Origin: Clostridiaceae bacterium
GTDB taxonomy: Bacteria; Bacillota; Clostridia; Oscillospirales; Butyricicoccaceae
Assembly: GCA_018383195.1 (NCBI GenBank)
Contig: JAGZOP010000066.1
Location: forward strand, 1-9,263
Direction of reading: 5' to 3'
Length of the DNA stretch: 9,263 bases
The position numbers and the translations under genes are program-made. This document shows positions 1 to 5,704 of this stretch, piece by piece. The notes below the pieces were generated by a model. It was given only the letters and a program-made list of their open reading frames with translations, ran no database searches and was not told the origin of the DNA. Every line of letters begins with the position of its first letter. The stretch's first letter is position 1.

Positions 1-111
1 ATGATGAATTGTAATCTTTGTGATTTTCCCTGTCGGGTTATAGGTTGAATTTTTTCTCGGGTTTTTGTTGGGGGAAATTTTGGTGTATGATACTAATTTG
101 CTGTTGCTCAT
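1..111 (-). CDS. N-acetylmuramoyl-L-alanine amidase (endolysin), N-terminal fragment cut by the window edge
   Basis: Only the first 37 codons are in the window. The fragment begins MSNSKLVSYT and ends with KITKITIHH at the left edge, with no stop. The opening (S-x-L-V-x-Y-T-K-x-S-P-N-K) followed by a beta strand ending in I-T-I-H-H is what I know from phage amidases of the T7-lysozyme (Amidase_2) fold. In that fold the first His of this strand is a zinc ligand. The enzyme would cleave the amide bond between N-acetylmuramic acid and L-alanine at the end of infection. Start choice: an ATG with AAAGGAGGG upstream (119-127), 8 nt away and inside the last codons of the holin gene, so the two are translationally close. 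Position right after a holin supports the call. The catalytic remainder and any cell-wall binding domain lie outside the window, so the exact type is not certain. Confidence 0.85.
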   Translation of the reverse strand, partial: MSNSKLVSYTKISPNKNPRKNSTYNPTGKITKITIHH

Positions 112-114
112 CGC

Positions 115-375
115 TTAACCCTCCTTTGGTTCCTCATAAGACAAAGCCTGCGTGCTGTCAGACACGCCTTTTGTGGTTGGGTCGGTTACTACCCCTAGGA
201 CAGACAACACCGCAAATAACGCGTTTACAACGGCTAACAGCTTGTTTCCCAGTTCCCCTAAATCCAGCGTGTACCCAAACACCGCCGCTATTACCTGAAC
301 CAGTAATAATACGGCCGGGATCAGCGACAGCCAAAACGTCTTATTTTTCAGCCTTACTCTCCAGTTAATGCTCAT
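115..375 (-). CDS. Phage holin, phi-LC3 family
   Basis: An 86-residue small membrane protein. It opens MSINWRVRLKNKTFW, which is the typical start of phi-LC3 type holins (Phage_holin_1), and ends with the equally typical D-P-T-T-K-G-V-S-D-S stretch near residues 65-74. Two hydrophobic segments are visible, roughly residues 13-35 and 44-63, joined by a short turn containing D-L-G-E-L-G-N-K. Both fit membrane helices. Holins of this family accumulate in the cytoplasmic membrane and at a set time open lesions that let the endolysin reach peptidoglycan. Its stop codon is 3 nt before the amidase ATG. It starts at ATG with AAAGGAAG 9 nt upstream, a site that runs into the stop of the gene before it. 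Length and both end motifs agree with the family, so the call is firm. Confidence 0.95.
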   Translation of the reverse strand: MSINWRVRLKNKTFWLSLIPAVLLLVQVIAAVFGYTLDLGELGNKLLAVVNALFAVLSVLGVVTDPTTKGVSDSTQALSYEEPKEG

Positions 376-381
376 ATGTAT

Positions 382-771
382 CTACTTCCTTTCTCTTGCG
401 GACTGTTCCTTTTCCTCCAAATACGCTTTTGCATAGGTTGAAAGCCCTACCTCTTCGTTTTTCAAGTCCAGTTCTTTCACCTCTTCCCACATCGCGGTGC
501 CGAACCCGTTTCCTCCCAACGCATGGTAGGCGTCATAGATCTCCCGAAAGGACCGGCGCTGATTGTAAGTCACAAATCCCTGAAGCTTGTACTCAGTATG
601 CAACCGTTGGAGCATGTAAAACAAGATCAGCCTTGTCCCCTGTGAGTTCGCGTCCCGTTTTTTGTTTTCTATCTGTTTTTCCCGTTTCTGCTCCTTTAAC
701 AGCCACACCGCATATCCCATTACGGCGGTCAGCATGATCCCGAAAGCGGACAATATCAAATCTGTTGCCAA
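382..771 (-). CDS. Small single-pass membrane protein of the lysis cassette, function unknown
   Basis: A 129-residue protein starting at TTG. The first about 22 residues (MATDLILSAFGIMLTAVMGY and on) form one clear membrane helix. A very charged stretch (KEQKREKQIENKKRD) follows, then a soluble helical domain ending with Y-H-A-L-G-G-N-G-F-G-T near residues 83-93 and a highly charged tail. The Y-x-x-L-G-G-N-G motif after an F-x-x-I-Y-D-x-Y segment occurs in many small clostridial phage proteins next to holins; I know of no proven function. Start choice: the frame is open further upstream to 837 but that part lies inside the previous gene. TTG at 771 has GAGG 7 nt before it and lies 2 nt after the stop of the carbohydrate-binding gene. 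Position suggests a second holin-like or lysis-timing factor, which is inference from context only. Confidence 0.8.
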   Translation of the reverse strand: MATDLILSAFGIMLTAVMGYAVWLLKEQKREKQIENKKRDANSQGTRLILFYMLQRLHTEYKLQGFVTYNQRRSFREIYDAYHALGGNGFGTAMWEEVKELDLKNEEVGLSTYAKAYLEEKEQSARERK

Positions 772-773
772 TG

Positions 774-1406
774 CTATTCCTCGCTTTTCCACCCCTGCGG
801 GTATTCTTTTGGGGAGAAGTTCGTATCCTGTACGCACTCATACAAAAATCCCTCATACCAGGCGTATTCCCCGGTATGGTACATATCATGCGCCCCCTGC
901 ACGGGCACGAACGGCCGGGCCGTTTTTTTCGTCTTCCCGTGCAATGGCCTCCAGAAAGTAAACCATGCTGGATTATCCGGCTTGATGTCCGGGTACACCG
1001 CATTATCATGCGCCTGGAAGCATTCCCAGGTCTGGTCGTACCAGTTGCGGATCTCCCCAACCTCATATTTCCCCGGCGCCCAGACTTCATACAAGCCCGA
1101 AACAGTCAGTTTTGTATTATCGTCTTTGATTTCCATGGTTGGTAACATCGCTTTCACCATGACAATCATAGATTCCTGTTCGCTAGGGATATATTCAGAC
1201 TGGGAGGCCTCTCCCTGTTCCTTCTCAGCCAGATAAGCTGCATATTTTTCCTCATCTAATATGGCCTTCCCGCCCTCATATTTGTAATACCCGATTTTCT
1301 CCGGCTCCAGTTCTTCCAAAAAGCTGCCCGGTACCTCTATCCCGTCCGGGAATCCGCCTACCGTCGCATACCCGGTGATGTATCCGTCTGTTACTTGTAT
1401 CTGCAT
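774..1406 (-). CDS. Tail-associated protein with two carbohydrate-binding-like (CBM5/12 type) modules
   Basis: A 210-residue protein in three parts. Residues 1-30 (MQIQVTDGYITGYATVGGFP) match a short N-terminal motif I know from clostridial phage proteins encoded beside tail fibres. Residues 31-100 are charged and probably a linker or helical part. Residues about 103-153 and 170-207 look like two aromatic-rich modules of the chitin-binding CBM5/12 type. The first has W-A-P-G-K-Y-x-V-G-E, then W-Y-D-Q-T-W-E-C-F-Q-A-H. The second has T-G-E-Y-A-W-Y-E-G-F-L-Y-E-C-V-Q-D-T and ends with Y-P-Q-G-W. There is no enzyme domain and no signal peptide. In other proteins such modules bind chitin or similar glycans; here a role in binding host surface polysaccharide at the baseplate is inferred. 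ATG start with GGGGG about 7 nt upstream. It lies 13 nt after BppU and 2 nt before the next gene. Confidence 0.85.
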   Translation of the reverse strand: MQIQVTDGYITGYATVGGFPDGIEVPGSFLEELEPEKIGYYKYEGGKAILDEEKYAAYLAEKEQGEASQSEYIPSEQESMIVMVKAMLPTMEIKDDNTKLTVSGLYEVWAPGKYEVGEIRNWYDQTWECFQAHDNAVYPDIKPDNPAWFTFWRPLHGKTKKTARPFVPVQGAHDMYHTGEYAWYEGFLYECVQDTNFSPKEYPQGWKSEE

Positions 1407-1419
1407 TGTGGTCCCCCTT

Positions 1420-3006
1420 TTATACTACGCCGTAAATAGCGGCTACTGATAATTCAGTAGTATTTGTTCCGTCATTTCTTTGTGCAGTACACTCAATAAA
1501 ATTAAAGGTGTTCGATGTATCACTGTCACTTTGAGCATTGAAATAATAATGGGTCATAGTTGGTGTTGCCGTGGAATAGCCGCCTATTCCCCTTAACCAT
1601 GTATTATAGTTGCACGCTACAATAAGCGTACCAATAGAACTGCCGCTACTTCTGGCTTTTGTAGCCAATAGCAATATCCGATATCGGTTAGCGTTTGGAA
1701 TTGTAATTTTTCCGCTAGACCAAGTTCCCTCCCATAATACTTTATTCATTCCCAAATGATTTCTTTGCGTTGCTTGGGTAGAAGAATCCGAGGATTCGAT
1801 GAAAACGCTTTCCCATTCGCCCCATGTACCGCTGTCATTCCTATTTCTGATCCAAAGTTTACTTTCCGCAACCGCAATCTGGCTGATCCAGTTCCCGGAC
1901 TGGTTATGTGTCACAATCAGTTTAAAGCCACCGTCGTTTCTTGGGGAATGAACCAGGGTTTCTGATGTGCCTTTTGTCGGGGAACGATAGGTTCCCGCCG
2001 CCGTATAGTTATTTAGGTCTGAACTTTTGGGAATCTCTTCCGAAACTCCTAGGTTACAGTGCTCCATACTGTTCGCGCTGGGCACTTCCTCCAAAGAAAG
2101 CTTGCCATTTCCAGCCAAAGTGGCTAAACCTGTCTTTTCCACCAGTTTCCCGTTCCCGTCTAAGGTGGCAAGACCGTTGGGTTTGCCTTTGGTTGCCTGA
2201 AACGCCCTTGCCTGCGCAATCCCGTTTTCCGCTTCAGATACGCCTGCTTCCAAGCTTTCCACCTGTGTTTGAAGCTGGGCAAGGTCAACGTCTTTTAACC
2301 GGTCGTACTGTTCTTTTGCATAATCGCCCTGTTCCTTTGCATACCCGCCTTGGGCTTTCGCGTAGTCGCCCTGCTCCTTTGCGTAGGCTGCCCCGGCTTG
2401 GGACTCTGCCTGTAACGCCTCAAATTCTGCGGCGCGTTCCTCCTCCGCGGCAGCTCTTGCGGCCTCCGCCCCAGCGCGGGAGCCCTCCGCCTCCTGCCGG
2501 GCTGTTTCCTCCTGCTGTCTTTGCTGTTCGCCTAACATCCGTTCTGCTTCGGCTTTTTTTCGCGCCTCCTCTTCGCTTTCCCATTGTTTCATCGAACCCA
2601 GCATTTCAACCAAAGCGGAAAATTCATCGCTCCCCTCAATGGCGTCTTCATCCATAATGGATTCTCGGACCTCTAATTTCAGCCCTGTCACCTTCAGTAC
2701 CATATCGGAGTCCTCAGAAATCCACAGCTCGCATTCTACTAGGCCCCGGCGCTCCAGCGCCTTTGCGGTAATTGGGAAAGAAAGCTTCCCGTTTTTTGCG
2801 TCCTCCAAAACACAATTTGAAAAAATCCGGCTCCCGTTTGGGGTCAGCATATAAACGCGTACCTCTTTGCCGGTTAAATCCACGGCGTTTCCTTGTTCTT
2901 TTAACTGGACATGAACGGTGCGCGCCGCCGCTTCTCCACGTACAGAAAATAAATGTAGCGCATGATTGTCGTCCCACAATTCCATGCTTACTTCATAGCT
3001 CGTCAA
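1420..3006 (-). CDS. BppU-type baseplate/tail fibre protein with coiled-coil shaft and probable receptor-binding tip
   Basis: A 528-residue modular protein. Residues about 1-120 resemble the N-terminal domain of BppU, the baseplate upper protein known from lactococcal phages, which anchors receptor-binding proteins to the baseplate. Residues 130-240 are a long Ala/Glu/Gln/Arg-rich coiled coil that includes four heptads of Y-A-K-E-Q-G-D type (208-235). Residues about 278-303 carry two copies of G-L-A-T-L-x-G-N-G-K-L, a common tail-fibre repeat. Residues about 330-405 (L-N-N-Y-T-A-A-G-T-Y to W-G-E-W-E-S-V-F) resemble a pyocin-knob fold, and 420-528 form a Ser/Thr/Asn-rich beta-type tip. Start choice: ATG at 3021 has no ribosome site and lies at the end of a terminator; TTG at 3006 has GGGAGG 7 nt upstream. 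The tip is much more AT-rich than the rest. The first gene of the recognition and lysis cassette. Confidence 0.9.
   Translation of the reverse strand: MTSYEVSMELWDDNHALHLFSVRGEAAARTVHVQLKEQGNAVDLTGKEVRVYMLTPNGSRIFSNCVLEDAKNGKLSFPITAKALERRGLVECELWISEDSDMVLKVTGLKLEVRESIMDEDAIEGSDEFSALVEMLGSMKQWESEEEARKKAEAERMLGEQQRQQEETARQEAEGSRAGAEAARAAAEEERAAEFEALQAESQAGAAYAKEQGDYAKAQGGYAKEQGDYAKEQYDRLKDVDLAQLQTQVESLEAGVSEAENGIAQARAFQATKGKPNGLATLDGNGKLVEKTGLATLAGNGKLSLEEVPSANSMEHCNLGVSEEIPKSSDLNNYTAAGTYRSPTKGTSETLVHSPRNDGGFKLIVTHNQSGNWISQIAVAESKLWIRNRNDSGTWGEWESVFIESSDSSTQATQRNHLGMNKVLWEGTWSSGKITIPNANRYRILLLATKARSSGSSIGTLIVACNYNTWLRGIGGYSTATPTMTHYYFNAQSDSDTSNTFNFIECTAQRNDGTNTTELSVAAIYGVV
2098..2175 (-). repeat. 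Two-copy tail-fibre repeat GLATLxGNGKL inside the BppU gene
   Basis: Two copies of an 11-residue unit (GLATLDGNGKL and GLATLAGNGKL) are spaced 15 residues (45 nt) apart, followed by S-L-E-E-V-P. This L-A-x-L-D-x-x-G-K-L pattern is frequent at the joint between shaft and head of phage tail fibres, and it marks the end of the coiled-coil shaft here. Confidence 0.8.
2302..2385 (-). repeat. Four 21-nt tandem units encoding YAKEQGD heptads
   Basis: Four consecutive 7-residue units (YAKEQGD, YAKAQGG, YAKEQGD, YAKEQYD) extend a coiled coil in the BppU shaft. The units differ at synonymous positions, so this is an old or selected repeat rather than a fresh duplication. Copy number could set the fibre length. 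Confidence 0.85.
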
Positions 3007-3013
3007 ATAAGCA

Positions 3014-3019
3014 CCTCCC
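3014..3019 (-). promoter_or_regulatory. Ribosome binding site that sets the TTG start of the BppU gene
   Basis: GGGAGG on the minus strand, 7 nt before TTG at 3006. It lies inside codons 1-3 of the ATG-initiated reading (3021), which has only a T/A-rich stretch before it. The site therefore argues for TTG. Confidence 0.8.
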
Positions 3020-3023
3020 ATAT

Positions 3024-3057
3024 AAAAATGGGGGGATATACTTCCCGCACATCCCCC
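3024..3057 (-). terminator. Probable intrinsic terminator between the capsid cassette and the BppU gene
   Basis: The minus strand shows a 7-bp stem GGGGGAT/ATCCCCC (3051-3057 with 3031-3037) around a 13-nt loop, followed after CAT by five T (3024-3028). It begins just after the stop of the 135-residue protein (3067-3069). The T-run ends within 5 nt of the BppU ribosome site, leaving no room for a promoter after it, so BppU must be reached by read-through or an antitermination step. The stem is short but all G/C apart from its top, so strength is moderate. Confidence 0.65.
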
Positions 3058-3066
3058 AATCTCTTG

Positions 3067-3474
3067 TTACTGGTATTTTTTGCTTTCCCGTTCATATTCC
3101 CGTTCTTTGGATTCAATAAACGCCGCGGTCGCTTCGTCCTGTTGAACCGAATGGTCCAGTACCTCTTTTACATATCGCGGCACCTGTACCTCTACCCCGC
3201 GTTTAATTTGAAACGTTCTTCCGTTTACCGCAACAAAAACATCGTCCTTGTAGTTTTTATTGTCCTTAAACAGTTTCACGGTTACCGGCTCCTGTAATTC
3301 CTTTTCCCGTTTTTGGATCTCTTTGGAAACTGTTTTGGCGGCTGGAGCCGTTTCACCCGCTTTACGGACAATTTCCTGCGCCTTTTTTTCTGCCTCAAGC
3401 AGCATGGCGTCAATCTGTTTTTGCACCTCTTCCATAGAAATGGGAGCCGGCGCCAGCTCTGTTTCTTTTGCCAT
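3067..3474 (-). CDS. Conserved small phage protein encoded directly after the capsid gene, function unknown
   Basis: A 135-residue protein. Residues 1-60 are helical and charged, with an Ala/Glu/Lys-rich part (E-E-V-Q-K-Q-I-D-A-M-L-L-E-A-E-K-K-A) likely to be a coiled coil. Residues about 63-100 form a compact beta-rich part (V-T-V-K-L-F-K-D-N-K-N-Y-K-D-D-V-F-V-A-V-N-G) followed by Q-I-K-R-G-V-E-V-Q-V-P. A charged helical tail with Q-Q-D-E-A-T closes it. Similar short proteins with V-x-V-x-L-F-K-D-x-x-x-Y-K-D-D-V-F-V-x-V-N-G and I-K-R-G lie after the capsid gene in other Firmicutes phages. None I can recall has a proven role. Position would suit a head decoration or completion protein. ATG start with AGGAGG 7 nt upstream. 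No membrane segment. The gene call is firm; any function is open. Confidence 0.9.
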   Translation of the reverse strand: MAKETELAPAPISMEEVQKQIDAMLLEAEKKAQEIVRKAGETAPAAKTVSKEIQKREKELQEPVTVKLFKDNKNYKDDVFVAVNGRTFQIKRGVEVQVPRYVKEVLDHSVQQDEATAAFIESKEREYERESKKYQ

Positions 3475-3496
3475 TGATCTTCCTCCTAATAAACTG

Positions 3497-3525
3497 GGCA
3501 GGCAACGGGGCAGCCGCCGCCTGCC
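3497..3525 (-). other. G/C-rich hairpin between the capsid gene and the next gene
   Basis: The minus strand has GGCAGGC and GCCTGCC as a perfect 7-bp stem around a 15-nt G/C-rich loop, 9 nt after the capsid stop. The following bases are CAGTTTATT, so the T-run is weak. It may slow 3' decay of the abundant capsid message or act as a partial terminator that lowers expression of the gene after it; the sequence does not decide between these. Confidence 0.55.
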
Positions 3526-3534
3526 TCAAACATC

Positions 3535-4539
3535 TTAGTTTGCGCCGCTGTTAAAGCTGGAAGCAGTTTCAATGCGTACCATATAGTTTTCCACCAAACG
3601 TTCTGCGGTTTTGGTGGATTTCCAGCCTACAGAAGCACGCTGGTTCAACGGGTCGGCAGTCCCGGCCGAGCCAAGCTGCTTGACAATGTGTTCCAGCCCG
3701 CCGCCGGTCACTTCGGTAACGCCGTATGCGTTGGCGCCCAGCACCAGGGTGGAGTAAACGTCAACGCTGTCCGAACCGGCTTTTGCAAAAATTTTTGCCT
3801 CGGTCGTTTCCACAAACCGCACCTTGTCGATCTTTCCGATCTCCCCTTCAAATTTTTCTTCCGGGGTGGTGTATTTGTGCCAATCTTTCCATTCCGGATC
3901 TTCGGTCAAATCATAGGCCACATCCGGGTGGATAATCGCCACATAATAGCCGTCGATCGGCTTGGCAAGCTGGGTCTTCAAAAACCGCGCCGCACGCTTA
4001 ATGCAGTCTACCGTCATTTTGTTGTCGGCGGTCAGGTTTGCACGCGCAGTGACAGATCCATCCGCGTACTGCACACTGGTGCCGCCGTTTAGCACCTCGC
4101 GGGTCACTGTATCCAGGGTGCGCCCCGCCTGGTCGCCTAACAATTCGGTGGCTTGTACCATGTTGTTGTCAATCGCTGTCAAAAGCAGCATGTCCGGCAG
4201 CTGAATCCAACCGCCGTACTGCGCGACAGTTGCGGTCACGGTGGAAACGTTCAGCGCCTGACCGTCCGGGGTCACCCCTTCTGTCAATGGAGTGGTTGCT
4301 TTGGGCAGCGGAGAATATTTCCGAAACTCAATGGTTTTCCCTCCATTTTTCGGGATCGGGTGTTTCTGGCCAAACTGGTCATGCACCAGGTTTGGGATCG
4401 CGTTGTCAATTAAAACATCGCTGTAAAAGGTTTTCATCTCTGCGGTCAGGTTGTTGCCTTCGCCAGAGCTTGTTGTGGTGTTTGCAGCTGTTGCAAATAA
4501 CTGTAAATTTAATGGGATTTCCCAGATCATTTTTTTCAA
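3535..4539 (-). CDS. Major capsid protein, N4-gp56 family
   Basis: A 334-residue shell protein with the features of the N4-gp56 family (HK97 fold). The N-terminus has the L-N-L-Q-L-F-A pattern common in Firmicutes phage capsid proteins. At residues 66-80 it has G-G-K-T-I-E-F-R-K-Y-S-P-L, then T-P-L-T-E-G-V-T-P-D-G. Further on are Y-G-G-W-I-Q-L-P-D (about 108-116), G-D-Q-A-G-R-T-L-D (135-143), a central Y-Y-V-A-I-I-H-P-D segment (198-206) and a C-terminal S-V-G-W-K-S-T-K-T-A (303-312). Length agrees with the family. Start: TTG at 4539, 7 nt after AGGAGG; ATG at 4530 is the alternative but its spacing of 16 nt is long. The scaffold-like gene ends 31 nt before it. Several hundred copies are expected per virion, so a TTG start is notable. 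Confidence 0.93.
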   Translation of the reverse strand: MKKMIWEIPLNLQLFATAANTTTSSGEGNNLTAEMKTFYSDVLIDNAIPNLVHDQFGQKHPIPKNGGKTIEFRKYSPLPKATTPLTEGVTPDGQALNVSTVTATVAQYGGWIQLPDMLLLTAIDNNMVQATELLGDQAGRTLDTVTREVLNGGTSVQYADGSVTARANLTADNKMTVDCIKRAARFLKTQLAKPIDGYYVAIIHPDVAYDLTEDPEWKDWHKYTTPEEKFEGEIGKIDKVRFVETTEAKIFAKAGSDSVDVYSTLVLGANAYGVTEVTGGGLEHIVKQLGSAGTADPLNQRASVGWKSTKTAERLVENYMVRIETASSFNSGAN

Positions 4540-4546
4540 AAAATTT

Positions 4547-4552
4547 CCTCCT
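4547..4552 (-). promoter_or_regulatory. Ribosome binding site that sets the TTG start of the capsid gene
   Basis: A perfect AGGAGG on the minus strand, 7 nt before TTG (4539) but 16 nt before the ATG three codons later (4530). The spacing selects TTG. Confidence 0.8.
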
Positions 4553-4570
4553 TTTTCTGTTTCCGAGCGA

Positions 4571-5554
4571 TTAAAACGAGATTTTTTCCCCGCGGTTTAC
4601 CCGCCGGATAATCTCCCGCCGGTCGGCGGCGGTCAATTTGCTCACATCGTTTTTCACAATCGTCCCAGCCTGAGAGGAAATGCCGTTTTCGCATGGGCGC
4701 CTGCCGCGGGATTGAATGTTGTTGACAACCTGCCTGCTTACTTTTTGTGCGGTAACAGCCATTGCTCCGCCCAAAATCTCATCCATATGCGCCGCTTCAA
4801 AGGCTGCTTTCACATCCACCCCTGCGCGCAGAAGCTTGGTAAAATTCGGGTTCTCGCATTCTGTGGAAAAATCAAAATTCGGATAAATCTCCCGCACCTG
4901 TTCCGCCTGCGCCATCCACTGGGAATAGGTTTTTTCCGCGTTGCGCCTGGTTTGCAGTTCTTCCTGCGCCTGCCTTAACTGCGCGTTTTCCCGTTCAATC
5001 TGGCGGATATGCTTTAGCTGTTCCACGGTAACGCCCTGTTCCATCGCTTCGTCTTCAAAATAGCTGTCGTCCTCTTCAATCGCCTGAACAAGCGCGTCTA
5101 TGTTCCCGTCAGACACCCCGTATTTTGTCCCTAACAGCTCTAAAACTGGCTGTAGCTGTTCTACGGTATGCTCCAAAGCCTTGTGGTCTTTAAAGCGCTT
5201 GTCAAAGGTTTGCTGAAACTTTTCCTGAAACAGGTCCTTGTATTCCCCCTGGATCAGCTTTTCAAATTCGGCTTTCCGTTCCTCCAAGGTGTTGGACGTT
5301 GTTTTTGTGGTAGTACCATCGGCGGCATGGTGTTGTGGCTCTTGCGCTGGCCCAGCTTCGGAAGCTGCCGGCTGTTTTCCGTATTGGACATTCGCAAGAG
5401 GGTTCGCCCGTTTTCCTTTCCGGGTGTAGGAAGTCTCCTCCCCGCCGCCCGGCTGCGCGCTTCCCGCTTCCCCTGTCGCCGGCGTGCCAGCCGGTGCTGC
5501 AGCGCCGTCAAACAGCGTTAAGCAAAGCGGGTACGCTGTGTTTGTGTGTTTCAT
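4571..5554 (-). CDS. Capsid scaffolding-like protein
   Basis: A 327-residue acidic protein without membrane segments. Residues about 1-90 are low-complexity (Gly/Ala/Pro/Thr/Gln). Residues 90-215 are largely helical and probably coiled coil, for example E-E-R-K-A-E-F-E-K-L, then I-E-R-E-N-A-Q-L-R-Q-A-Q-E-E-L. Residues 216-280 contain E-I-Y-P-N-F-D-F. The end (D-V-S-K-L-T-A-A-D-R-R-E-I-I-R-R-V-N-R-G) is a basic helical pair, a feature shared with coat-binding tails of phage scaffolds. This architecture, directly before the capsid gene, is what is usual for scaffolds of N4-gp56 phages. The scaffold would guide shell assembly and then leave or be degraded. Start: ATG at 5554 with AAAAGGAG 6 nt upstream; an earlier ATG at 5623 has its G-run almost touching it and lacks the expected opening. 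Confidence 0.85.
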   Translation of the reverse strand: MKHTNTAYPLCLTLFDGAAAPAGTPATGEAGSAQPGGGEETSYTRKGKRANPLANVQYGKQPAASEAGPAQEPQHHAADGTTTKTTSNTLEERKAEFEKLIQGEYKDLFQEKFQQTFDKRFKDHKALEHTVEQLQPVLELLGTKYGVSDGNIDALVQAIEEDDSYFEDEAMEQGVTVEQLKHIRQIERENAQLRQAQEELQTRRNAEKTYSQWMAQAEQVREIYPNFDFSTECENPNFTKLLRAGVDVKAAFEAAHMDEILGGAMAVTAQKVSRQVVNNIQSRGRRPCENGISSQAGTIVKNDVSKLTAADRREIIRRVNRGEKISF

Positions 5555-5560
5555 AAGGTT

Positions 5561-5568
5561 CTCCTTTT
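5561..5568 (-). promoter_or_regulatory. Ribosome binding site that sets the scaffold start
   Basis: AAAAGGAG on the minus strand, 6 nt before ATG at 5554. The protein then opens MKHTNTAYPLCLTLFDG, like the usual starts of phage head proteins, and the 23 codons upstream are not needed. Confidence 0.85.
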
Positions 5569-5654
5569 CTTCATGGTCTTTCCCAAGAGTCAGGGTACAC
5601 TTCCCTATCTTTAAAAGTATCATCTTCCCCCCAGAAAATCACCCTTTGAATCCA

Positions 5655-5689
5655 CAAAAAAACAGACGACCCTTCTTCGGGCCGCCTGT
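5655..5689 (-). terminator. Strong intrinsic terminator after the giant gene; only long intergenic gap in the window
   Basis: The minus strand has an 11-bp stem, ACAGGCGGCCC paired with GGGTCGTCTGT (two G-T pairs), a 6-nt loop GAAGAA and then seven T. It lies 15 nt after the stop of the giant gene. It ends the upstream transcript before the head genes. In the 100 nt between it and the scaffold start (5555-5654) I see no convincing -35/-10 pair of the housekeeping type, only T/A-rich patches around 5600-5610. The head genes therefore depend on a promoter of another type, or on read-through. Confidence 0.9.
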
Positions 5690-5704
5690 CCGTTTTACAG
5701 GGGA

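Noticed and set aside
772..837. Membrane-protein start at ATG 837
   Set aside because: It would add 22 polar residues inside the end of the preceding gene and push the membrane helix away from the N-terminus. TTG at 771 has its own ribosome site.
593..1090. Minus-strand open frame of 165 codons overlapping two genes
   Set aside because: Overlaps the carbohydrate-binding gene and the membrane-protein gene in another frame. Arg/Gly-rich product without recognisable features, while both overlapped frames have clear protein features.
2302..2385. Tandem 21-nt units considered as a CRISPR or non-coding repeat
   Set aside because: No spacers, in frame, and with synonymous differences; the repeat follows the coiled-coil heptads of the BppU shaft.
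1941..2657. Plus-strand open frame of 238 codons
   Set aside because: It is antisense to the BppU shaft gene. Its Pro/Leu/Arg-rich product mirrors the Ala/Glu/Gln-rich coiled coil; no ribosome site or known domain.
3007..3021. BppU start at ATG 3021
   Set aside because: It lies at the end of the terminator-like T-run without a ribosome site. The GGGAGG within these codons serves TTG at 3006.
5555..5623. Longer scaffold reading from ATG at 5623
   Set aside because: The G-run before it is nearly adjacent to the ATG, and the 23 added residues do not resemble a phage head protein start. ATG at 5554 has a well-spaced AAAAGGAG.
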